DNA of 49,264 nucleotides from Scatosoma sp045660265 (GTDB taxonomy: Bacteria; Bacillota; Clostridia; Christensenellales; Borkfalkiaceae): assembly GCA_045660265.1 (NCBI GenBank), contig JAZRDM010000014.1, forward strand, positions 1 to 49,264, in the 5' to 3' direction. Positions 42,625-49,208 of the stretch are shown piece after piece (positions within the stretch are counted from its first letter, which is position 1; each line of letters starts with the position of its first letter). The notes under the pieces are model-generated. The model did not search any database, was not told where the DNA came from, and was given only the letters and a program-made list of their open reading frames with translations. The position numbers and the translations under genes were made by a program.

Positions 42625-42640
42625 GCACAAGATATTGTAT
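42625..42640. promoter_or_regulatory. NrdR box D
   Basis: GCACAAGATATTGTAT, 33 bases start to start from box C, the same distance as between boxes A and B. Confidence 0.7.
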
Positions 42641-42686
42641 ATATAAACGTAAAAGAATGGTTGAGGTATACGGAAGAATGAAGGAA

Positions 42687-44861
42687 ATGAAGATTATTAA
42701 AAGAAGCGGACAAGAGGTTGTGTTCGACAAGGAAAAAATTGCGTCCGCATTGCGTAAAGCAAACCGTGAAATGCAGGAAAGGGATAGAATTTCCGAAGGT
42801 GCGTTAAATGCTATCGTTGACGTTGTTGCGGAAGAGTGTGCGAATTTGGGCAGAGCTCCCCACGTTGAAGAAATTCAAGATATGGTGGAAAACCGCTTAA
42901 TGGCAAGCCTTTGTTTCCCGCTTGCACGTAAATATATTACCTATCGTTATACGCGTGCTTTGGTGCGTAAATCCAACACGACGGACGCGCAAATTTTGAC
43001 TCTTATCGAATGCAATAACGAAGAGGTTAAGCAAGAAAATTCTAATAAAAATCCTACGGTAAACAGCGTTCAACGCGACTATATGGCAGGGGAGGTTTCC
43101 AAGGACCTTACCCGTAGAATTTTGTTGCCCGAAGATATCGTTTCCGCGCACGACCAAGGGTTAATTCATTTCCACGATGCAGACTATTTTGCGCAACATA
43201 TGCACAACTGTGACCTTGTTAATTTGGAAGATATGTTGCAAAACGGTACGGTTATTTCTGGTACGCTTATCGAAAAACCGCACAGTTTCTCTACGGCTTG
43301 TAACATTGCTACGCAAATTATTGCGCAGGTTGCGTCTAATCAATACGGCGGTCAAAGCATTTCCCTTACCCACCTTGCGCCTTTCGTAGATATCAGCAGA
43401 AAGAAAATTCGTGTAGAAGTAGCGGAAGAACTTGCCGTTATGGGCATTACTGATGAAGAACAAATCAATCGTATTGCCGAAAAACGTCTTTTGGACGAAA
43501 TTAAGCGTGGTATTCAAACCATACAATATCAAGTTGTAACCCTTTTAACGACGAATGGTCAAGCGCCTTTCGTTACCGTATTTATGTACTTGAATGAAGC
43601 GCGCAACGAACGTGAAAAAGAGGATTTGGCGCTTATCATTGAAGAAACGTTAAAACAAAGAATTAAAGGGGTTAAAAATGAAGCGGGGGTTTGGATTACG
43701 CCTGCGTTCCCGAAACTCATTTACGTACTTGAACCCGATAACATTTCCGAAAACCAAAAGTACTGGTATTTAACCGAACTTGCGGCAAAATGTACGGCGA
43801 AGCGTATGGTTCCCGACTATATTTCCGAAAAGAAGATGTTGGAATTTAAGGTCGATAAAAACGGGGAAGGACATTGTTATACTTGTATGGGTTGTAGAAG
43901 TTTCCTCACGCCTTACGTGGATGAAAACGGTAAGCCTAAATACTATGGCAGATTCAACCAAGGCGTTGTTACCATCAACCTTGTTGACGTTGCGCTTTCT
44001 TCTGGACGTGATGAAACGAAGTTCTGGGAAATTTTTGAAGAACGTTTGGATCTTTGCTACCGTGCGTTGATGCAAAGACATAATCGTCTTTTGGGAACGT
44101 ATTCCGACGCCGCGCCTATCTTGTGGCAATATGGTGCGCTTGCGCGCCTTGAAAAAGGGGAAACGATTGATAAACTGCTTTTTGGTGGCTATTCTACCAT
44201 TTCCTTGGGTTATGCTGGTTTGTATGAATGTGTGAAGCATATGACTGGGAAATCGCACACTGATGAAGAAGCAAAACCTTTTGCGCTTGCCGTTATGAAA
44301 TATATGAACGATAAGTGTAAAGAATGGAAAGCGAAAGAAAATATCGACTTCTCGTTATATGGTACGCCGTTGGAAAGCACGACGTATAAGTTCTCGAAAT
44401 GCTTACAAAAACGCTTTGGCATCATCCCTGGCGTTACGGATAAGAGTTACATTACCAATAGCTATCACGTACACGTATCCGAAGAAATCGACGCTTTTAC
44501 GAAGTTGAAGTTTGAAAGTGAATTCCAGCAGCTTTCCCCTGGCGGCGCAATTTCCTACGTGGAAGTTCCCAATATGCAAGACAATATTCCAGCAGTTCTG
44601 TCCGTAATGAAATTTATTTATGAAAATATTATGTATGCAGAGCTGAACACGAAGAGCGACTATTGCCAAGTTTGTGGATTTGATGGGGAAATTCAGGTCG
44701 TTTCCGATGAATCGGGTAAATTAATTTGGGAATGTCCTCATTGCCATAATCGCGACCAAGCAAAAATGAACGTTGCAAGACGTACTTGCGGTTATATCGG
44801 TACGCAATACTGGAATCAAGGCAGAACGCAAGAAATTAAAGACAGGGTTTTGCACTTATAA
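42687..44861 (+). CDS. nrdD: Anaerobic (class III) ribonucleoside-triphosphate reductase
   Basis: 724 residues from the ATG at 42687, which begins MKIIKRSG like the usual ATP-cone start and has GGAAG ten bases upstream; ATGs at 42657 and 42678 are in frame and possible. Residues 1-90 are the ATP-cone allosteric domain (RSGQEVVFDKEKI). The catalytic barrel follows, with HMHNCDL and TACNIATQ. A zinc site is formed by CQVCGFDG and CPHCHNRD. The glycyl-radical motif is TCGYIG with the radical on G702. It reduces NTPs to dNTPs without oxygen and needs NrdG. The upstream region has four NrdR-like boxes, so it should be repressed when deoxynucleotides are plentiful. Confidence 0.96.
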   Translation: MKIIKRSGQEVVFDKEKIASALRKANREMQERDRISEGALNAIVDVVAEECANLGRAPHVEEIQDMVENRLMASLCFPLARKYITYRYTRALVRKSNTTDAQILTLIECNNEEVKQENSNKNPTVNSVQRDYMAGEVSKDLTRRILLPEDIVSAHDQGLIHFHDADYFAQHMHNCDLVNLEDMLQNGTVISGTLIEKPHSFSTACNIATQIIAQVASNQYGGQSISLTHLAPFVDISRKKIRVEVAEELAVMGITDEEQINRIAEKRLLDEIKRGIQTIQYQVVTLLTTNGQAPFVTVFMYLNEARNEREKEDLALIIEETLKQRIKGVKNEAGVWITPAFPKLIYVLEPDNISENQKYWYLTELAAKCTAKRMVPDYISEKKMLEFKVDKNGEGHCYTCMGCRSFLTPYVDENGKPKYYGRFNQGVVTINLVDVALSSGRDETKFWEIFEERLDLCYRALMQRHNRLLGTYSDAAPILWQYGALARLEKGETIDKLLFGGYSTISLGYAGLYECVKHMTGKSHTDEEAKPFALAVMKYMNDKCKEWKAKENIDFSLYGTPLESTTYKFSKCLQKRFGIIPGVTDKSYITNSYHVHVSEEIDAFTKLKFESEFQQLSPGGAISYVEVPNMQDNIPAVLSVMKFIYENIMYAELNTKSDYCQVCGFDGEIQVVSDESGKLIWECPHCHNRDQAKMNVARRTCGYIGTQYWNQGRTQEIKDRVLHL

Positions 44862-44864
44862 CGT

Positions 44865-45392
44865 ATGAACTACGCAACGATAAAATGGACGGATATTGCC
44901 AACGGAGAGGGGGTTCGTATCTCACTTTTCGTTTCAGGCTGTACGCACCGTTGTAAAAATTGTTTCAATGAAGTGGCGTGGGATTTTAATTACGGTCAAC
45001 CGTTTAGCGCGGAAGTACAAGCAAAAATCTTAAACGAACTTTCTTCTGATTATATTGCAGGAATTTCCTTGTTAGGCGGTGAGCCTTTAGAACCTAAAAA
45101 CCAAGAAGCGTTGTATCCTTTTATTAAAAAGGTGCGCGAAAAATATCCGCAAAAGACAATTTGGTGTTACACTGGTTTTATTCTTGATGAAGAAAGTGGG
45201 GATTTAAAGGAAAAGCAAAAAAATACCTTTTATACAAAAGATTTAATTGCGCTTTTCGACGTGCTTGTTGACGGTCCGTTTATAGAAGAATTAAAGGACG
45301 TACGTTTAAAATTCCGTGGTTCATCTAATCAAAGAGTTATTGACGTAAAACGAACGTTAAAAAACGGATCCTGCGTTTTATATTTAAATTGA
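44865..45392 (+). CDS. nrdG: Anaerobic ribonucleotide reductase activating protein
   Basis: 175 residues, a radical-SAM enzyme with the cluster motif CTHRCKNC near residues 26-33, SLLGGEPLEP and VDGPF. It installs the glycyl radical on NrdD. It starts three bases after the nrdD stop, so the genes are cotranscribed. No strong ribosome binding site is visible, suggesting coupled translation. A terminator hairpin follows about nine bases after its stop. Confidence 0.96.
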   Translation: MNYATIKWTDIANGEGVRISLFVSGCTHRCKNCFNEVAWDFNYGQPFSAEVQAKILNELSSDYIAGISLLGGEPLEPKNQEALYPFIKKVREKYPQKTIWCYTGFILDEESGDLKEKQKNTFYTKDLIALFDVLVDGPFIEELKDVRLKFRGSSNQRVIDVKRTLKNGSCVLYLN

Positions 45393-46108
45393 GTATTCAT
45401 AAAAAACGTCGCATACAATATGGTATGTCGACGTTTTTTTTGCCTAAAAATTGTTTAAAAAATCTTGCTGTAATATTTACGGCTTTTTTTGTTTTTTTAT
45501 GCGTATTTTATGGGGGCTATTTATCGAAGTGTATAACAGTTCCTCATAATGCAACCTTTTATCTATTAACGTGTAGTGAGATGAATGTAGAAGTGGGTAT
45601 GCAATTTGTAAGATTAGAAGGAGGCGCAGGTTATTTGTGGGAAGAAAAGGGGAAAGAGTACGTTGTTGCTTCTATATATAAAAAAGCGCAAGAGGCGGAT
45701 AATGTTTGTCTATCCTTAAAAAAGACGGGAGAGGCATATTGCGTTCAATCGGTAGGTATACAAAATCTATATTTTAAAGGAAGGGATAAACTCAAAAAAG
45801 ATATTTATATTTCCGCGCTAAATACGTTCCGAGGATATTTGGACGTTATGATGCATTGTGTTTCAAATTTAGACACAGGAAAACCGCAGAATCGCATTAA
45901 AAATATTTTATCGACGAGTTGCCATCAACTTAAAGAGCTGTCTAAACAATATCTTGAAGAGTATACGTCTTTTGCGGGGTTGTGTCGCAATATAGCCGAA
46001 GAATTGCAGGGCATTGAAAGAGGAGTAATATATTCCAGCGATTTGCGTTATATTACGTGTGAGATGCTAAATGGATATTTACAACTTTGCAATCAATTTT
46101 CATTATAA
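45389..46108 (+). CDS. Single-pass membrane protein with a possible SPOR-like extracytoplasmic region
   Basis: Up to 239 residues. The N-terminus is basic, then one hydrophobic segment (about residues 27-47) suggests a signal anchor with most of the protein outside. The following 90 residues (MQFVRLEGGAGYLWEE, YVVASIYKKAQEADNV, ENLY-like strand) recall SPOR-type repeats in which a strand-helix-strand unit contains A-S-x-Y and a following helix. This is a weak resemblance. The C-terminal half is helical. The start is uncertain: a TTG at 45389 overlaps the nrdG stop as TTGA, and an ATG at 45425 lies inside the terminator hairpin at 45401-45441; neither has a ribosome binding site. I do not recognise a family. 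Confidence 0.55.
   Translation: MSIHKKRRIQYGMSTFFLPKNCLKNLAVIFTAFFVFLCVFYGGYLSKCITVPHNATFYLLTCSEMNVEVGMQFVRLEGGAGYLWEEKGKEYVVASIYKKAQEADNVCLSLKKTGEAYCVQSVGIQNLYFKGRDKLKKDIYISALNTFRGYLDVMMHCVSNLDTGKPQNRIKNILSTSCHQLKELSKQYLEEYTSFAGLCRNIAEELQGIERGVIYSSDLRYITCEMLNGYLQLCNQFSL
45401..45441 (+). terminator. Intrinsic terminator after nrdG, inside the start of the next gene
   Basis: AACGTCG-CATAC pairs with GTATG-T-CGACGTT, one bulged base, loop AATATG, with As before and a run of Ts to 45441. It should end the nrdDG transcript. Confidence 0.8.
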
Positions 46109-46143
46109 TATACGTCCGCCCAAGGGAAAGGGAACGGGGGAAT

Positions 46144-46201
46144 AAAAAAACACGGCTGGCAAAAACCAACCGTGTTTTTTTGGAGCTACTGGCCGGACTT
46201 G
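46144..46201. repeat. Direct repeat copy 1: bidirectional terminator plus tRNA 3' end
   Basis: A 58-bp block identical to 46345-46402. Positions 46150-46175 form the hairpin ACACGG-c-TGG / CCA-a-CCGTGT with an A run before and a T run after, so it can end transcription both ways. Positions 46181-46201 are, on the minus strand, CAAGTCCGGCC followed by AGTAGCTCCA, the T-arm and acceptor 3' end (including CCA) of a tRNA. No matching tRNA body follows. Confidence 0.85.
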
Positions 46202-46344
46202 CGCCTTTAGCGGCGCGCCCCGCTCGGCAATTATCAATTGCCGCCTTTGCCTTATTTTCTTACGGTATTTATCGCTTGCAAGGCAAAGCGCTCACTCACG
46301 TTCGCGGCTCCCACCCTCAAGTCCGCCCAGGGGACGGATAAACA
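46202..46344. other. GC-rich spacer between the two direct repeats
   Basis: About 143 bp with the palindromes GGCGCGCC (46212-46219) and CGGCAATT / AATTGCCG (46225-46243). GTCCGCCCAGGGG just before copy 2 (46321) resembles GTCCGCCCAAGGG before copy 1 (46114), so the duplicated unit is slightly longer than 58 bp. No credible gene is seen. Confidence 0.5.
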
Positions 46345-46402
46345 AAAAAAACACGGCTGGCAAAAACCAACCGTGTTTTTTTGGAGCTACTGGCCGGACT
46401 TG
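46345..46402. repeat. Direct repeat copy 2: bidirectional terminator plus tRNA 3' end (candidate attachment site)
   Basis: Identical 58 bp, 201 bp downstream of copy 1. Here the tRNA match continues four more bases (to 46406), giving GGTTCAAGTCCGGCC plus AGTAGCTCCA on the minus strand: the T-loop and complete 3' end, whose acceptor CAGTAGC-T-CCA is typical of tRNA-Thr. The partner 5' half (GCTACTG) is absent. Truncated tRNA 3' ends next to a tyrosine recombinase are the usual footprint of an integrated element. Confidence 0.7.
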
Positions 46403-46406
46403 AACC

Positions 46407-46502
46407 TAAACTGGGGTTTCTGAAAGCCTTATAAATAAAGGCTTTTAGCGTTCGAGCTCCAATTTGGCTACGATTTAATTTCTTATCATAAGATAAAGTT
46501 CT
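46407..46502. other. Region between the attachment-like repeat and the accessory operon
   Basis: Contains a hairpin with 8-bp arms (AAAGCCTT / AAGGCTTT around ATAAATA, 46424-46446) and GTTCGAGCTCCAA (46450-46462), a partial inverted echo of the repeat's TTGGAGCT. These could be recombinase arm sites. No gene is seen. Confidence 0.35.
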
Positions 46503-46532
46503 TTGTCGGATAAAAAGAAATTTATCCAACAA
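46503..46532. promoter_or_regulatory. Inverted repeat upstream of the accessory operon promoter (candidate operator)
   Basis: TTGTcGGATAAA and TTTATCCaACAA form 12-base arms with one mismatch around AAGAAA, ending six bases before the -35. There is no T run, so it is not a terminator. It would suit a dimeric regulator. Confidence 0.5.
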
Positions 46533-46537
46533 ATCCA

Positions 46538-46566
46538 TTGACAAAATTTAAAAAGTTGGGTATAAT
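46538..46566 (+). promoter_or_regulatory. Perfect consensus promoter of the accessory four-gene operon
   Basis: TTGACA (46538-46543), 17 bases, TATAAT (46561-46566). The expected start near 46573 leaves only about 11 nt before the ATG, with the ribosome binding site AAGGGTG at the very 5' end. Confidence 0.8.
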
Positions 46567-46583
46567 ATAAAAGGGTGATAAAA

Positions 46584-46889
46584 ATGAGTATGCTTAAGCT
46601 TGCAATTTCTCGTGAAGAAATGCGAAATGAAAAGATGATAGAGCAATACGTCAAAGAGCTTGAAAATCTTCCCAAGGGGAAAATAACGCCGAAAATTGTA
46701 AATGGAAAGACATACTATTATCTGTATTTTCGTAATGGCGGAAAAATTATCAGCAAATATATAGGCAAAGATGAGGGTGATTTAATTCTTCTTCGGGAGC
46801 AGTTGGCTCGGCGTTGTCAAGTTGAAGAAATGATTAAGAAATTGAAGGAAGAAAGAGCAAAAATCAAAAAGCTGGAGGCAATGTTATGA
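46584..46889 (+). CDS. Small basic DUF6788-like protein, first gene of the accessory operon
   Basis: 101 residues from the ATG at 46584, after AAGGGTG at 46571-46577; an upstream in-frame GTG at 46575 overlaps the site and is unlikely. The protein has a beta hairpin of the form PKIVNGKTYYYLYFRNGGKI-x-SKYIG, which resembles DUF6788-type proteins, then a charged coiled-coil tail (about 65-101). Such small proteins often come first in toxin-antitoxin-like operons of Clostridia. DNA binding is possible but not shown. Its stop overlaps the next start (ATGA). Confidence 0.65.
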   Translation: MSMLKLAISREEMRNEKMIEQYVKELENLPKGKITPKIVNGKTYYYLYFRNGGKIISKYIGKDEGDLILLREQLARRCQVEEMIKKLKEERAKIKKLEAML

Positions 46890-47365
46890 TAATATATCAC
46901 GGCAGTAATATGATAGTGGATCAGCCAAAACTGATTGAGCAAAATAGATTTTTGGATTTTGGTTATGGATTTTATACGACAACTAATAAAATGCAAGCGG
47001 AAAGCTTTGCTAAAAAGGTTGTGGTAAGAAGAGGTGGTGTGCCAACGGTTAACGTTTATGAGATAGATGACGATTTAGCGTGTAAAATCTTGAAAATTAA
47101 ACGCTTTAATGCTCCAGACGAAGAATGGCTTGATTTTGTATCCGCCCATCGAAATGGAACGTATGAGGGAGAACAATTTGACCTTATCATCGGGGCGGTG
47201 GCAAATGATGACGTTTATAGGACGCTCCAAGTATATTCGACGGGTTTACTTACCAAAGAACAAGCATTAGAAGCGTTGAAAATCAAAAAGTTGTTCGACC
47301 AATACGTATTTGCAACCGAAGAAGCGCTTGCGCTTTTGAAATTTATAAAGGCTGTGGAGGTGTAA
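46886..47365 (+). CDS. DUF3990-like ADP-ribosyltransferase-fold protein (putative toxin/effector)
   Basis: 159 residues. It opens MIIYHGSNMIV, and YHGS at residues 4-7 is the first motif of H-Y-[E/D/Q] ADP-ribosyltransferases. GYGFYTTTNKMQAESFA (about 27-43) matches the second motif, the G-x-Y strand-loop. FDLIIGAVANDDVYRTL (about 98-114) is characteristic of DUF3990. The third, acidic, position is not certain by eye. The fold binds NAD and transfers ADP-ribose; the target is unknown. No secretion signal is present, so it should act inside the cell, as a toxin or phage-triggered effector, with neighbours as control proteins. That role is inferred. Confidence 0.75.
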   Translation: MIIYHGSNMIVDQPKLIEQNRFLDFGYGFYTTTNKMQAESFAKKVVVRRGGVPTVNVYEIDDDLACKILKIKRFNAPDEEWLDFVSAHRNGTYEGEQFDLIIGAVANDDVYRTLQVYSTGLLTKEQALEALKIKKLFDQYVFATEEALALLKFIKAVEV

Positions 47366-47367
47366 AA

Positions 47368-47604
47368 ATGGATGCAAAGTTTCATTCTATACTGAGTATT
47401 GCGCTTATACCGCAGACGGTTGATTTAATTGTAAAAAAGGAAGGGTTGGATGATATTTCCGCGATGAATGCATTTTATCAATCCAAGACCTATGAAATAC
47501 TTTCCAATGAAGAAACGAAAATGTGGCATTTTAGTCCTCTGACCGTTTATTTAATGTGGAAACACGAAAAAGAAACGGATGAAGTTATATTTCCGGAGGA
47601 ATGA
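47368..47604 (+). CDS. 78-residue protein of the DUF3990 cassette
   Basis: A small helical, acidic protein (ends KETDEVIFPEE) with YQSKTYEILSNEETKMWHFSPLTVY in blocks that I associate with small partners encoded beside DUF3990/DUF3791 proteins. It starts two bases after the previous stop with a perfect GGAGGTG site. No catalytic motif is seen. It may be an antitoxin or a sensor subunit; neither is proven. Confidence 0.6.
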   Translation: MDAKFHSILSIALIPQTVDLIVKKEGLDDISAMNAFYQSKTYEILSNEETKMWHFSPLTVYLMWKHEKETDEVIFPEE

Positions 47605-47607
47605 GAT

Positions 47608-47814
47608 ATGAGTAAAGAATTGCCTTTTATGATACTTTGCGTAGAGGAGTATAAAAATCAAAAAGGAATGAATGGCAAAGAAGTGATGTCTTTGTTCAAT
47701 AAATATGCCGTATGCGAATATATACAAGAATTTTACGAGGTCTTGCATACCACGGGCTTAAAATATATCGTCAACGATATTGACTTATATATCAATTCTC
47801 GTAAAATGGCATAA
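47608..47814 (+). CDS. 68-residue DUF3791-like protein
   Basis: The sequence has the DUF3791 pattern: LPFMILCVEEYKNQKGM, then GKEVMSLFNKYAVCEYI, then LHTTGLKYIVNDIDLYI. DUF3791 proteins are small, helical and frequently encoded next to DUF3990, so this is a good antitoxin candidate. GGAGGA precedes the ATG by seven bases, and it starts three bases after the upstream stop. It closes the operon before a terminator. Confidence 0.7.
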   Translation: MSKELPFMILCVEEYKNQKGMNGKEVMSLFNKYAVCEYIQEFYEVLHTTGLKYIVNDIDLYINSRKMA

Positions 47815-47827
47815 AGTAAAAAGAAAA

Positions 47828-47880
47828 CCCTATTGAACCAGGTGCTAAAAAACACTAATTCAATAGGGCTTATATTTTTT
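47828..47880. terminator. Bidirectional terminator between the cassette and the integrase
   Basis: CCCTATTGAA (47828-47837) pairs with TTCAATAGGG (47859-47868), with an inner GTG/CAC pair, followed by TTATATTTTTTTA; the minus side is followed by TTTTCTTTTT. Confidence 0.8.
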
Positions 47881-47901
47881 TAGATTAAATTGAAGAAATT
47901 C

Positions 47902-49119
47902 TTAAAGAGTAGGGAATTTTACCAAATTCATTTGACTTTCCATAAATTCATCTGGAAAGTGTGTATAGTGTTTTCCGATTAAACGAGTTGAGGAATCCCC
48001 AATCCAAATATCAACAATTTCTTGACGAACGTATTGCTGACAAATGGAAGAAAAGGTATGTCGAAGATTATAGGCGGTTTTACCGTCTAAAATTTCTTTG
48101 ACCCATGCTTCGCGAGGCTTAGGAGATAGTTGAAATGTTAATGGTTTATTCCAGTCAATTAGCGGTTCCGCTTCTTTGGGAATAGGAATCTTCTTATATT
48201 CAATTTTGCCGTTTTTTCTCTTGCGGTTGCGAGTGATTAAGAAATTTCCTTCACGATGAGTTTCTTCGTCGAGCTCACAAGGGCGAAGCCCGAAGAAATA
48301 CAGTATGTATAACCCTTGTTTGATTCTTTCGTATTTAGGTAGTGTAATTCGCTGTAAAAAAGTAAGTATTTCTTGGGTGGATAAAGATTCGCGAACTTGT
48401 CTTTCGGCTCGTTTAAAGGGAATTAAGGCTACAGGATTGTGTGATACAACACCGCTGGCGATAGCATACTTGAATAAACTATTAAATATGGTACGCAATT
48501 CTTCATATTGGCGTGGGGAAGCTTCCTTCATAATTTGCATAAGATCGTTGGTTCGGATTTTAGAAATGCCTGTTTTTCTTAATTTTTCGGGAAGTTTTTG
48601 AAATTTGCTATTGTAAGTTTGCAAGGCTTTATCTGTAATCGTTCCTTCTTTAACCATATACCATTCGTCGAAAATCTCTTCAAGCGAGTCTTTTTGTTTT
48701 ATATTTACTACACGATATTTTTCAATTTCATTAGGCATGGTTTTTGCTAAAAATTTTTCTTTTGCTTTTCGTAAATCAGTAGAGCAAGCAATAATAGAAT
48801 AACCATTTGCGCGATAACGAATTTCGTACTTAAAGCTGCTTTTTCCGCTTGGTTTTTTAATAACGTGTGCGGCAAGTCCGTTTGCAATGAAAACTTTTTT
48901 AAACGTAGTAGACATATTTTTAATCTCCTGTTGTGTAAATTTAATGATAGATGAAATAGATTTTGATTTGCCGTTTTCGGGCTCGTTAAAAGTGTCTTTT
49001 TGCGGTTGCTGATTTGCAAAAAGGCTGTCCAGATAGAGAGAAATTCTATCTTCCGCGTCGGGAAAGGACGCAAGTTTCTTGATGTAAGTAGCAGATAATT
49101 TTAATTCTTTATTTGTCAT
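47902..49119 (-). CDS. Tyrosine-type site-specific recombinase (integrase)
   Basis: 405 residues in one frame, with two well-supported starts: ATG at 49119 (AAGGAGG just before it) and ATG at 48915 (AGGAGA at 48929-48924, eight bases before), giving 405 or 337 residues. From about residue 70 there is an arm-binding-type N-terminal domain (FKYEIRYRANGYSI), a core-binding domain, and the catalytic domain with Arg in GLRPCEL (about 278), Lys in the beta hairpin (RKRKNGKIEYKKI), YNLRHTF and the nucleophile Tyr in GKHYTHF (about 384). The usual H of HxLR is Tyr here, and the LGHSS position reads IGDSS, so two supporting residues differ. It probably moves the element bounded by the tRNA-derived repeat. 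Confidence 0.88.
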   Translation of the reverse strand: MTNKELKLSATYIKKLASFPDAEDRISLYLDSLFANQQPQKDTFNEPENGKSKSISSIIKFTQQEIKNMSTTFKKVFIANGLAAHVIKKPSGKSSFKYEIRYRANGYSIIACSTDLRKAKEKFLAKTMPNEIEKYRVVNIKQKDSLEEIFDEWYMVKEGTITDKALQTYNSKFQKLPEKLRKTGISKIRTNDLMQIMKEASPRQYEELRTIFNSLFKYAIASGVVSHNPVALIPFKRAERQVRESLSTQEILTFLQRITLPKYERIKQGLYILYFFGLRPCELDEETHREGNFLITRNRKRKNGKIEYKKIPIPKEAEPLIDWNKPLTFQLSPKPREAWVKEILDGKTAYNLRHTFSSICQQYVRQEIVDIWIGDSSTRLIGKHYTHFPDEFMESQMNLVKFPTL

Positions 49120-49208
49120 TGTCCTCCTTTTCGAAAATTTAGGTCAACTTCCCCGTCGGGAAGCATAAACGCGTTCACTTTTGCCGTGATTTTCTTTACA
49201 TTTATCAA
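49116..49208 (-). CDS. Possible 30-codon ORF overlapping the integrase start
   Basis: On the minus strand a TTG-started frame encodes a peptide ending MLPDGEVDLNFRKGGQ and stops at the TGA of ATGA, where the integrase ATG begins. The overlap is what coupled genes show, but the frame has no ribosome binding site and is closed by a stop directly upstream of the TTG. It could be a tiny gene or the decayed tail of an excisionase-like gene. Confidence 0.25.
   Translation of the reverse strand: MINVKKITAKVNAFMLPDGEVDLNFRKGGQ

Noticed and set aside
46087..46341. An 84-codon plus-strand frame across the first direct repeat
   Set aside because: It runs through a terminator and tRNA-derived sequence, has no family features, and its composition differs from real genes here.
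46144..46402. CRISPR array
   Set aside because: Only two copies, with a terminator and tRNA sequence inside the repeat and no cas genes nearby.
46382..46462. A complete tRNA gene on the minus strand
   Set aside because: Only the T-loop and 3' end fit; the acceptor 5' strand, D-arm and a valid anticodon loop are absent, so it is a tRNA 3' fragment.
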